This document shows positions 55,649-63,303 of a DNA stretch of 64,000 nt, piece by piece (within the stretch, counting starts at the first letter, position 1; each line of letters starts with the position of its first letter). The stretch lies in contig NZ_JAGSPN010000003.1 of NCBI RefSeq assembly GCF_018139685.1, positions 124,001 to 188,000 on the forward strand, in the 5' to 3' direction. The translations under genes and the position numbers were made by a program. Origin of the DNA: Cognatundibacterium luofuense (GTDB lineage: Bacteria; Pseudomonadota; Gammaproteobacteria; Burkholderiales; Burkholderiaceae_D). A model generated the notes under the pieces. That model was not told the origin of the DNA. It saw nothing but the letters and a program-made list of their open reading frames with translations, and searched no databases.

Positions 55649-56017
55649 ATTGTGCAAATCTAAATCAATCAAAAACTCTTCCTCATTTACCGCTTCGTTC
55701 TCCAAAAATGCTACCCACTTTTTAAGCACCTCGATAAACACAGTCAGCGGCATTGAGAATTCACCATACTCTTCGACCACATGATCTAAGGTCACTATGT
55801 CTTTGTTGAAGTACACACCAACCGAATCATAAAACCCTAAATCTTCTACGCGAGTAATTTGAGAAATTTCTGTCGCTAGAGTTAACAACTCTTGAGCATT
55901 GGAAGCGAGATAGATATTTCCATGCAAAAGCTGCGCAAGAAGATGATCACCTAATGTATTAACTCTCACCAAAGATGCCCGACCCATATATTTTGTCATG
56001 CGGATATGAGAATCCAT
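55619..56017 (-). CDS. Orphan hypothetical protein, immunity-like
   Basis: A 132-residue acidic cytoplasmic protein with a good ribosome site (GGAAAGGAAAATAATA before the ATG). No family recognised. Size, charge, low GC and a neighbourhood of repeats and IS fragments fit an immunity protein of a polymorphic toxin system, but this is inference. Its 3' end (DTHFKKH) is echoed in two other places in the region, at about 57195-57211 and 58326-58350. Confidence 0.6.
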   Translation of the reverse strand: MDSHIRMTKYMGRASLVRVNTLGDHLLAQLLHGNIYLASNAQELLTLATEISQITRVEDLGFYDSVGVYFNKDIVTLDHVVEEYGEFSMPLTVFIEVLKKWVAFLENEAVNEEEFLIDLDLHNSQDTHFKKH

Positions 56018-56036
56018 TATTATTTTCCTTTCCAGA

Positions 56037-56470
56037 TGAGCTTCACTCGGTATTTAGTTCACCATCAGGTGAATGTCACGCAGTGAGATTCTCTTGATTT
56101 TGTTTCTTTATCCGGTCTTCCAGATATTGAACCGGCGAGCGGTAACCTAATGTCGAATGCTGCCGCGTTCGATTATAAACTGCTCAATATATTCAAAGCT
56201 CGCGACCTTCATTGCATCATGGCTTGCATTGCGAATTCCATGATAACGCTCATTCTTAAAGCTGTTAAACCAGCTCTCAGTCGGTGCATTATCCCAGCAA
56301 TTTCCCTTACGACTCATCGAGCAACGTATGGCAAACTTTCTCGGTTTATCCCTGAACGCCTTGCTGGCGTGCTGACATCCTCTGTCGGAATGATGGTGCA
56401 AACCCAGCGCCGGCTTTTTACGGAACCATGTCACACTCAGCGCGGCCGTGAGGATATCGGCGGTCATGCG
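56037..56470 (-). pseudogene. IS3-family transposase (orfB) fragment with frameshift
   Basis: On the minus strand, HHSDRGCQHASKAF, then SMSRKGNCWDNAPTESWFNSF, is the catalytic core of IS3-family OrfB. After EYIEQF a one-base frameshift leads to the C-terminal end HSTLGYRSPVQYLEDRI in another frame, with stop at 56076. The N-terminal half is missing. The IS end TGAGCTTCACTCGGTATTTA (from 56037) matches the end of the orfA fragment at 57349, so both come from one IS family. Confidence 0.85.
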
Positions 56471-56572
56471 AGGCTTGAGCTACCAGCTCACGACTGCCCT
56501 GTTGAACAGGTCTAGCCCGTAGGGCTCATTACAATGCGCCAAGCCTTATCATTTTATCGTTTTAACATCAAA

Positions 56573-56655
56573 ATGCGGTGTTCAGCATAGCAACCCGGCG
56601 GTCGTCGGCAGAAAGTCCGGGCTTGCGGAAAATTGAAATGATGATATTTGCACAG
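56573..56655 (+). repeat. 83-nt dispersed element, copy 8
   Basis: Boxes ATGCGGTGTTCAGCATAG and ATGATGATATTTGCACAG, core GGTCGTCGGCAGAAA. It is followed by the same 20-nt tail as copies 7 and 9 and preceded by TTTTAACATCAAA, shared with copies 9 and 10. Confidence 0.88.
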
Positions 56656-56764
56656 ATGTCAGAACTGACCCCGTTTTGTGGTTTCTAGGCGCAACCCGGT
56701 ATCATTCCCATTCGGCGTATTGCAATGTGCCTTACAGCTTTACAAAATAGAGAGCGAAATTTTT

Positions 56765-57193
56765 ATGTTAAACCATCCAAATAGTGACACCGATTTTGTT
56801 CCGACTCCGGGGTATTTAGTTGGAGGTTTTTCGATTTATGATAGGGAAGAGTCATTGGGAGAAGAGTTGAACAAATTTGATCCCAATGTCTTTTCGGATC
56901 TGCAGCAACTCACTGAGAGATATTTTTGTCGCACATCAACGGTCAGATCGTGGTCAGTTCATCACAAAGTTATTTTCCTTGAAATGCTTACGAATGCTTT
57001 TCAGGATAGCAATTATGATTTTGCACGAATAATTGAAGACGATCATGATGAGTGCTTTTATCTGCCTTCAGGCTGGAAGATAGATAATGTGAGGCTGATG
57101 TTTGTGAGAATGTACGGTATTTTATTGGTGGAATGGCGTGATGAATTAACTGCAAATAATTTCGTTCCCACTCCTGTTTCGACGCTTGAATAA
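56765..57193 (+). CDS. Orphan hypothetical protein, immunity-like
   Basis: A 142-residue acidic cytoplasmic protein starting at the ATG after GAGAGCGAAATTTTT. No family recognised. It lies between repeat copy 8 and IS debris, is AT-rich, and has no partner gene. An immunity role is a guess from size, charge and setting. Confidence 0.6.
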   Translation: MLNHPNSDTDFVPTPGYLVGGFSIYDREESLGEELNKFDPNVFSDLQQLTERYFCRTSTVRSWSVHHKVIFLEMLTNAFQDSNYDFARIIEDDHDECFYLPSGWKIDNVRLMFVRMYGILLVEWRDELTANNFVPTPVSTLE

Positions 57194-57208
57194 ATTCACA
57201 GGACACCC

Positions 57209-57300
57209 AGTGCGGCTGCAAAGCTGGTGAAAGATAGTCGGTGAAAGTCCGACACAGAGAATAAGTAGCGAATTACTCTGGTCGGCATTTTTCAACGTAG
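57209..57300 (+). other. Possible group II intron 5' end remnant
   Basis: The segment begins GTGCGGCTGC and contains GTCGGTGAAAGTCCGACAC, a pattern typical of the domain I start of bacterial group II introns (GUGYG start, GGUGAAAGUCC). No maturase ORF or intron 3' end follows. Assigned from memory of the motif only. Confidence 0.35.
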
Positions 57301-57348
57301 ATGTCGCATCAATCTATTTCGAGCAGCCATTTGCGCCTGTCTTGTAAG

Positions 57349-57581
57349 TGAGCTTCCCCTGAAATTTAGTTCCCCAAAGGTGACGTAAAATCAACGAAAC
57401 TTTGGAAAGACAAATGATGAACAGGATACCCAAAAAAGCTTATACAACCGAGTTTAAAGCGCTGGCAGTCAAACGTGTAACTGACGGCGAAGCGGTCACA
57501 GGTTCCCTTAAATTCTATTACTCACTGCGGTGTTGTTGTGGAATCTCGTTCAGGCGCTCTTCGTGTGGAACAATGGATTGA
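57349..57581 (+). pseudogene. IS3-family orfA 5' fragment
   Basis: An IS end (TGAGCTTCCCCTGAAATTTA) is followed by an ORF starting at 57414 with RIPKKAYTTEFKALAVKRVT, the N-terminus of IS3-family OrfA. Homology ends after about 30 residues, and the frame then runs out at 57579-57581. It is a truncated left end of the IS type seen at 56037. Confidence 0.7.
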
Positions 57582-57612
57582 AAATCCGTTTTATAAAAAA
57601 TAAGGAAAAAAA

Positions 57613-58242
57613 ATGGATGATTTAAAAATATTAACCGCTCGTTGGATGAATTCCCCCTGGAAGGAAGCGGTCGACGTCCTCGTCGATTCGAATAGTACTA
57701 AAGAAGTATTTTTGGCAATGGTAAGAAAATTGTATCCTGATGAGGGTAGTGAAATCCGAACCTCATATACACATCGAGGAAAGGCGGAACTCTATGATTT
57801 TCGATGTGTAAACTTAGCCAAGAGGAATTTGGAAAACGTTGATTTCTATAAATTCGATTTAAGCGACGGAGATTTTTCAAAATCAAATATTAGTGGTGCA
57901 GATTTCGGAACCGCACAACTTGAAAATGCTGATTTTTCCAACGCACAGGCTGATAACTCCACCAATTTTCACGGATGCTTCGCAAAAAATACAGATTTCT
58001 CAAGCGCAAAATTTTATGGAGTTGACTTTTCAGGCGCTGACTTTTCAGGCGCGAATTTTGTGAATGCTGTTCTTGAAAATTGCGATCTTTCGAACGTAAG
58101 ACTGCAAGGTGCAAAATTGGATAATGTAAAGATTATTAATTGTAATGGACAGAAGCTTCAGCTTTCGAAAAATGAGCAAAATGCTGATTGGTTTTTACAA
58201 AGTTCATTTAATAAGGTCGATCAAATCGTTTGGATTAACTAA
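57613..58242 (+). CDS. Pentapeptide repeat protein
   Basis: A 209-residue protein with a pentapeptide-repeat beta-helix from about residue 60 to 180 (recurring A-D/N-F/L-x-x: ADFGTAQLENADFSNAQ, VDFSGADFSGANF, LENCDLSNVRLQGAKLDN). The AGGAAAAAAA before the ATG is a good ribosome site. Such proteins often mimic DNA or act as scaffolds or immunity proteins against gyrase-targeting toxins. In this toxin-like neighbourhood an immunity role is possible but not shown. Confidence 0.88.
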   Translation: MDDLKILTARWMNSPWKEAVDVLVDSNSTKEVFLAMVRKLYPDEGSEIRTSYTHRGKAELYDFRCVNLAKRNLENVDFYKFDLSDGDFSKSNISGADFGTAQLENADFSNAQADNSTNFHGCFAKNTDFSSAKFYGVDFSGADFSGANFVNAVLENCDLSNVRLQGAKLDNVKIINCNGQKLQLSKNEQNADWFLQSSFNKVDQIVWIN

Positions 58243-58325
58243 GGCCGTAAGGTGCAAGTATTTTTAAGGCACAATGGGTTTCATCTATTGCGTCGTATGG
58301 ATGCGCTAGTAGAAGCTCAAATAGA

Positions 58326-58500
58326 CACCCACTCCAAAAAGCAATTAAATTATCAACTCATAGGACACTGTAGTGAACAACTAATTTTGGCCACTTCGTT
58401 ATAGCTAAGCCAATAATTGTGCCCGGTCTCTTTGGGTGCCAAACCACCATTATGGTGATGCGGCCTGAGCTGGCTGTTGTGGCACAGACTGTAATCCAGT
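58326..58500. pseudogene. Debris: decayed gene tail and IS3-type transposase C-terminus
   Basis: On the plus strand, 58326-58350 encodes QIDTHSKKQL, echoing the DTHFKKH end of the 132-residue orphan at 55619. On the minus strand, about 58380-58500 encodes RPHHHNGGLAPKETGHNYW, then NEVAKIS, resembling the C-terminal end of some IS3-family transposases. Neither frame is complete. Confidence 0.4.
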
Positions 58501-58579
58501 ATTGCCTTCTCAGCTTGGACAAATGTACCGCAGCATTACAATCCGGCCAACCCTGTTGTTTTAAAGTTTTAACATCAAA

Positions 58580-58662
58580 ATGTGGTGTTCAGCACAGCAA
58601 TCCGGCGGTCGTCGGCAGAAAGTCCGGGCTTGCGGAAAATTGAAATGATGATATTTGCACAG
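58580..58662 (+). repeat. 83-nt dispersed element, copy 9
   Basis: Boxes ATGTGGTGTTCAGCACAG and ATGATGATATTTGCACAG, core GGTCGTCGGCAGAAA, followed by the ATGTCAGAACTGACCCCGTT tail. Confidence 0.88.
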
Positions 58663-58713
58663 ATGTCAGAACTGACCCCGTTTTGGGTTTTTTAGCCGCA
58701 ATCCTGTCCCTAA

Positions 58714-59121
58714 ATTAAAGAAATTGCGCCAATAACTGCCGATGAATTAGGCGCGATTAATATACCTTCTGTAATTGAATTATTAGGGTCTTTGTCGAAC
58801 GGAAATAGGCAGTTAATACAAAATCCAATTGTGAATTATGATAATCCAGAGCCTGTTGAGGCGGATAAGGCCTATTTCGACCGAATCCGAAGACCAATTT
58901 CATTTGGAGAGAGTAAATATATCATGTTCCTTTTTAAAGGCAACTCTGAACAAGTTGCTGCGATCTCGCAAGAGGTAATTATTGGAGATGTTAAAGTCAG
59001 CATAGTTTCGCCCTTCTCAATTTCATATCCAGCTGGGGATGTGCCACAGCAATTAAAAGAGCTTCCAAGCTTTAAATTGATTGCCAATTTGCTTGGTACC
59101 GTACCTGAAAGAAAGTTGTAA
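58714..59121 (+). pseudogene. Orphan ORF without a proper start, toxin-region fragment
   Basis: Open from 58714 to a TAA at 59119, with no ATG near the front (first alternative start TTG at 58792). The product (EIAPITADELGAINIPSVIE, then a region with SFGESKYIMFLFKGNSEQV) matches no family I know. It follows directly after repeat copy 9 and its tail. It is in the same frame as the zincin-like fragment that follows, so both may once have been one toxin C-terminal region. Confidence 0.45.
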
Positions 59122-59547
59122 TTAACTAAATATTTTATTCTTAACCAGAAACAAAACCCTTACGATACTTATTGGGCTACCTACTATAATAGACCGGATT
59201 TTTCTTCGGTAGCCAGTGCAGGTCATGGAAATTTGATTTTTTATCCAATGGATTCGGTCAACGCGAAATCACAAGATTATATTGATTCGACAACGATTCA
59301 TGAAACAGGCCACTTACTAAGTAAATCATTATGGGAAGATTCTAATGCTGAGTATGCCTAGAAAAATGCGATTAGCACTGATGGGCGAACGCCATCCATT
59401 TATTCGAGAAGTTCACCAGAGGAAGATTTTTCAGAGTCATTGGCCATGTATGCATTAAGCAAAGGAGCGCCAAATGAAAGCGCAGCAAAAACTTTATTTC
59501 AGAAACGATATGAGTTATTAGATAAAATTCTTATTAATAGAAACTAA
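59122..59547 (+). pseudogene. Zinc metallopeptidase toxin-like domain, broken by stop
   Basis: The frame encodes NPYDTYWATYYNRPDFSSVA, then STTIHETGHLLSKSLWED, with a zincin HExxH motif, and after a TAG at 59359 continues in frame with SSPEEDFSESLAMYALSKG, a plausible third-ligand region, to a TAA at 59545-59547. This is the layout of short metallopeptidase toxin domains at the ends of polymorphic toxins. It has no start codon, secretion module or intact frame. Confidence 0.65.
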
Positions 59548-59564
59548 TCATTTTTTAGAAAATT

Positions 59565-59876
59565 ATGAACATGCCCTGCGATCTGCCAGTTTTAAAGCCG
59601 AATGAAATCATTTTAGTTATTGATGTTTTTTCCAAGTCAGTGAAAAAAGAGTTGTTTAATCAAATGCCTGAAGGTGTTCGTTATATAGAAGGTGATGTTG
59701 AATGTGAAGGAAAGATTAAGAATTTGTTAATTCCAGTTGCGGAAATAAGAGTTTCTACTTTTGACGAATCTGGAAGATTGGTCCCTAAGGATAAAGCAAC
59801 TAACATGTTGATTGAATATTTCGATAAGAATGGGAAAGTTTTACATGTTACGAGAATGAAAGGCCGTAAGGAGTAA
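59565..59876 (+). CDS. Small orphan protein, candidate immunity partner
   Basis: A 103-residue protein starting 17 bp after the zincin fragment, the usual place of an immunity gene. No family recognised. The frame is intact although the upstream toxin-like domain is broken, as expected if immunity outlives the toxin. An ATG two codons later is an alternative start. Confidence 0.6.
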   Translation: MNMPCDLPVLKPNEIILVIDVFSKSVKKELFNQMPEGVRYIEGDVECEGKIKNLLIPVAEIRVSTFDESGRLVPKDKATNMLIEYFDKNGKVLHVTRMKGRKE

Positions 59877-59989
59877 TCATCTGATCGGGTCGAGCTAATG
59901 CCGCGAGCGAAGAGGGAAGTCTTGTTGTAATACATTTTCCTTGCCGTTATTGCGTGTTTGATTTGGGGTTCTTCTCTCTAAACATATAA

Positions 59990-60047
59990 AAAACCTCTAC
60001 CAAAACCCTAAGCAATTGCCAGGGATTTTGATAGAGGTTTCTTTTTA
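59990..60047 (+). terminator. Strong terminator after the orphan gene
   Basis: AAACCTCTA pairs with TAGAGGTTT and, inside, CAAAA with TTTTG and CC with GG, giving a long hairpin followed by CTTTTTAG. The left side is A-rich, so it can also act on the minus strand against the IS66 fragment. Confidence 0.85.
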
Positions 60048-60155
60048 GTTGTTGCTGTGTAAGCACCCGGTGAAGTCATCTTGAAGTTAAGTGCGTGAGC
60101 ATAGATGATCGGTATCGCTCCGGCCCAACCACCTGCTCAGTAGCACCGGTATAAA

Positions 60156-60735
60156 TTAGTCGCGCAGCGGCAGCAATTCATCAATCCGGCTATTGGGCCA
60201 AGTCGGGAGTTTTTCCGGCGTATCTTTCAGCCATTCGGATGGTTCAATGTCATGCAATTTGGCGGTCGCCAACAAACTTTGGATCGCGTCAGCGCGCTTG
60301 CCGGCGCGTTCATTGCCCACAAATAACCAGTTCCTCTTGCCAATCGCAATCGGCCGTATGGCGTTTTCGATTGGATTGTTGTCGATCGGCAGGTCGCCCG
60401 TTTCAGCATAATGAACCAGCGCTGGCCAGCGCCGCAGTGTGTAATCGATGGCTTTGGCTAAGCTGCCACCACTGGCCACATTCGGCCGTAGTTTCAACAG
60501 CCAATCGTGCAGTGATTGCAGTTCGGGTTGGCTGTGCAAAGCGCGACTTTGCGCACGTTGGTCTGCGGTTTGGACTTTGGCTTGTTCTTCGATGGCATAT
60601 AGTCGCGCAATACGTTGCAACGCTTCCGCTGCGACAGGGTGACCACCCGCCGCATGCAGTTCGAAGAATTTACGCCGGGCATGTGCCAAGCAGCCAATTT
60701 CCCGCATGCCATTGGCAAACAAGGCTTTGTAAGGC
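60156..60735 (-). pseudogene. IS66-family transposase C-terminal fragment
   Basis: The minus strand encodes YKALFANGMREIGCLAHARR, then LPIDNNPIENAIRPIAIGKRN, the TnpC DDE-region and C-terminal signature of IS66. The N-terminal half is missing; homology stops at about 60735, where the second short repeat (GGCCGTAAGGCGTATCCCG) begins. No IS66 ends or tnpA/tnpB are present, so it is a dead fragment. Confidence 0.88.
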
Positions 60736-60810
60736 CGTAAGGCGTATCCCGCACCGCGTAGGGGGAATTACAATGAGCCAAGCCTTATTATTTTCCGTTT
60801 TAACATCAAA

Positions 60811-60893
60811 ATGCGGTGTTCAGCACAGCAACCCAGCGGTCGTCGGCAGAAAGTCTGGTTGTCCGGAAAACAGAAATGACGATATTTGCACAG
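60811..60893 (+). repeat. 83-nt dispersed element, copy 10
   Basis: Boxes ATGCGGTGTTCAGCACAG and ATGACGATATTTGCACAG, core GGTCGTCGGCAGAAA. It shares the upstream TTTTAACATCAAA with copies 8 and 9 but not their downstream tail. Confidence 0.87.
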
Positions 60894-60958
60894 CGGTAGT
60901 GTGGCGGGGCAATCATTGCCCCGGGTTGCAAGTGCCGTATGGTGCAGGGAGCAAGAGA

Positions 60959-60995
60959 GAAAAATCCCCCGCGGCATGGCGGCGCGGGGGATTTT
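60959..60995 (-). terminator. Terminator of the chitinase gene
   Basis: AAAATCCCCCGCG and CGCGGGGGATTTT form a 13-bp perfect stem. On the minus strand it continues into TTTTTCTC. It overlaps the region just after the chitinase stop. Confidence 0.9.
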
Positions 60996-60998
60996 ATT

Positions 60999-62735
60999 TT
61001 AGTAACCGAAGCCGGTCAGGAAGGCTTTGGTGAAGCCCAGTGAACCTGCTTTACCGTAGGTGTTACAGGTTGGCGAAGCGTAGCCCGGTGCGCAGTCTGT
61101 ATCACGGTCCAGCGACCAGAAATGCACGCCGGCAATACCGTTTTGCTTAGCGTAATTGACCACGACGCTGATGTCTTCCAGGCGGAAGGTTTCGTTCGGC
61201 GTGTCGTTGCCGCCTATCATCGGCGTGATTTCGATTTTGCTCAGCGGAATGCCGTACTGCTTGTTCAGGTTAATTGCTGCCTGAACCGCAGATGCACCCA
61301 TATCGCACTCACCGTTTTTGACGATGCAGTTACCACCCGAAGGGCTGCCGTAATCCATGGTCATCAGGTTGATCGTGTAATTACTGAGCTGATATTTTTT
61401 GATCAGCTTAATCACCAGTTCGCCGTAGTAATTCAGGCTAGGGCTGACGTTACCGCCCAGTGTGGCAATCGTGAAGCTGTAGCGCAGATTCGGCCATTTT
61501 TTCTGTGCATTCGCTACCCGTTGTACCAGGTTACTGATGTCGGCTTCGGTCTGGCCCGCTTCAATATCAAAATCGATACCGATCAGATTGGCGGAGCTGT
61601 AGCGGTTGATGAAGGTTTCAAAACCGGCATCGGTCGCGCAGGTAAAGGAGCCTGCTGCACCGCCAGTGGAAAGAATATATTTCTTATTTTTGGCAACCAG
61701 CGCCGGAATATTGGCCGATGCAATTGTTGCACCGGCGACGCCACCCCAGTTCTCCGCACCGCATTCACCGGTGGCAAAGGCCAGCGTGACTGTCGATAAA
61801 TTCGCAGGCATCGCGTTCGCCAGTGTTTGCGAACTACCGATCACCGTGGTCATCGCCATGTTGGTGTTCCAGTTCATATTGATGCTGATGTCTTTGTACG
61901 GGCTGAAGATGAAACCCGGTGCTACGCCGGTTGTGCCGGTGCCGCCAGTTGAACCGCCGGTAGAGCCACCGGTTGATCCACCAGTTGAGCCGCCGGTAGA
62001 ACCACCGGTAGAGCCACCAGTCGAACCGCCAGTCGAGCCTCCCGTAGAGCCACCGGAGCCGCTGCAGACACCCTGATCCGTCCACGGCTGGCCGGAACCG
62101 GCAGGGCCGCTGAATTGTTGCGGATCATTCGCCTGCGTCCACCAGTTGGCTTTGTAGTTATGGCCATTTTCGCTGGCGAAACTGCCACCGGCGTAAGCCA
62201 CGCCGCTGTTCCATGCTGTTGCGCAGCTATTGCCGCTACCGCCCGTATTTCCACCGGTATTTCCACCTGTACTGCCGCCGGAACCGCCGGTACTGCCTCC
62301 CGTGCTTCCGCCTGAGCCACCAGTACCACCAGTGCCACTTGTGTCACCGGTTCCGCTGCCGCCGCAAGCGCCCTGATCAGTCCACGGTTGTCCGGTGCCG
62401 GTTGCACCATTATTTTTCAGCGGCTCATTACCCTGCGTCCACCAGTTAGCGACATAGTTGCGGCCATTTTCACTGACCAGTTTGCCGCCGGTGTACGCTG
62501 TTTTAGCGTCCCACGCCGCCGCGCAGCTGGCAACCGCTGCGGCTGTCGCCGATAACTTGCCGGAAGGTATCAGCTTGCCTGCTGTGGTCTGAACGACAGA
62601 CTGACCGCTCAGTACAACCGGCAGCGCAGAGCCGGATAAAGATTGCGCAGATTTCGGTGCAGAGTCTGTTCCGCCGCAGGCTGTTAACAATAAGCCCACG
62701 GTCAGCGGAGCCAGTAAATGCAGATGGTGTTTCAT
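60999..62735 (-). CDS. GH18 chitinase lipoprotein with two CBM5/12 modules
   Basis: A 578-residue exported enzyme. The lipobox LTAC (Cys20) suggests an envelope-anchored lipoprotein. Two chitin-binding CBM5/12 modules lie at about residues 70-118 and 170-220 (AWDAKTAYTGGKLVSENG; WWTQGNEPLKNNGATGTGQP), joined by Gly/Ser/Thr linkers. The GH18 catalytic domain follows; the active-site strand is LIGIDFDIEAGQ, with the catalytic Glu kept but the first Asp of DxxDxDxE replaced. It cleaves chitin or chito-oligosaccharides. It has its own terminator and no adjacent partner. Confidence 0.92.
   Translation of the reverse strand: MKHHLHLLAPLTVGLLLTACGGTDSAPKSAQSLSGSALPVVLSGQSVVQTTAGKLIPSGKLSATAAAVASCAAAWDAKTAYTGGKLVSENGRNYVANWWTQGNEPLKNNGATGTGQPWTDQGACGGSGTGDTSGTGGTGGSGGSTGGSTGGSGGSTGGNTGGNTGGSGNSCATAWNSGVAYAGGSFASENGHNYKANWWTQANDPQQFSGPAGSGQPWTDQGVCSGSGGSTGGSTGGSTGGSTGGSTGGSTGGSTGGSTGGSTGGTGTTGVAPGFIFSPYKDISINMNWNTNMAMTTVIGSSQTLANAMPANLSTVTLAFATGECGAENWGGVAGATIASANIPALVAKNKKYILSTGGAAGSFTCATDAGFETFINRYSSANLIGIDFDIEAGQTEADISNLVQRVANAQKKWPNLRYSFTIATLGGNVSPSLNYYGELVIKLIKKYQLSNYTINLMTMDYGSPSGGNCIVKNGECDMGASAVQAAINLNKQYGIPLSKIEITPMIGGNDTPNETFRLEDISVVVNYAKQNGIAGVHFWSLDRDTDCAPGYASPTCNTYGKAGSLGFTKAFLTGFGY
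61943..62056. repeat. 12-bp tandem repeat encoding the GGST linker
   Basis: About nine units of 12 bp encode (GGST)n between the second CBM and the GH18 domain. Slippage here could change linker length. The reverse frames (VEPP repeats) are not genes. Confidence 0.8.
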
Positions 62736-63243
62736 GATATTCCTTTCTTTATGGAAACAGATACCAATGTAATACCATCAAATTTACTTCATCTTTTATA
62801 CTGGCTATTGAAAATCAAGTGTTGATTAGTAATTTCAATTTAATGCAAAAATATGTAGAAAATAGCAAGTCATACTTACAAATCGATTACATTTTCTCTG
62901 ATGGGGGATAGGTTGTTGTGGCTTGAAGTGGTATTTATCTGTGCCGGGTACGGCGGTATTTCCGGCGGCAGCATCAGAAAAGTTCGGTAGCATAACTGGA
63001 CTATGCTGCTTCTTTTTCTATGCAAAAAAAGAAACAATCAGTTTCTTCAGAAATGATGGAATCCATAACATCTTGTTGCAAAAAATATTGTTTTTGACGG
63101 CGTGGCGGAAATGCCGCATTGCAGGCGCTGATTTCCGGGAAAACGGAATAGGGAGCTTGAAGAGTACGGGTTTGCCGGAAGCAGGTGAAACGGAAATGCA
63201 GTACAGAGGGCCGGTAAGTACTGTGCCGGTACGGCACAAATAA
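62736..63243. other. Intergenic region upstream of the chitinase gene
   Basis: About 500 bp with no gene I can support. A hairpin (GTAGCATA with TATGCTGC at 62987-63009) followed by TTCTTTTTC looks like a plus-strand terminator but has no gene before it. No GEMM-type riboswitch is visible upstream of the chitinase. Confidence 0.45.
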
Positions 63244-63281
63244 TTCAGGCGGCAAGGGCATACGCCGGTTTGCCGCCTGAA
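63244..63281 (-). terminator. Hairpin downstream of the TlpA-like gene
   Basis: TTCAGGCGGCAA and TTGCCGCCTGAA form a perfect 12-bp stem with a 14-nt loop, 23 bp after the minus-strand stop. The following T-run is weak (TTATTTG), so it may act as a stabilising or partial terminator. Confidence 0.6.
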
Positions 63282-63303
63282 AAAATGAAGAGGTTTCTGA
63301 TGC

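Noticed and set aside
61606-62076. Plus-strand frames with VEPPVEPP repeats inside the chitinase gene
   Set aside because: They are the antisense of the GGST linker; no start signals, and the opposite frame is a clear enzyme.
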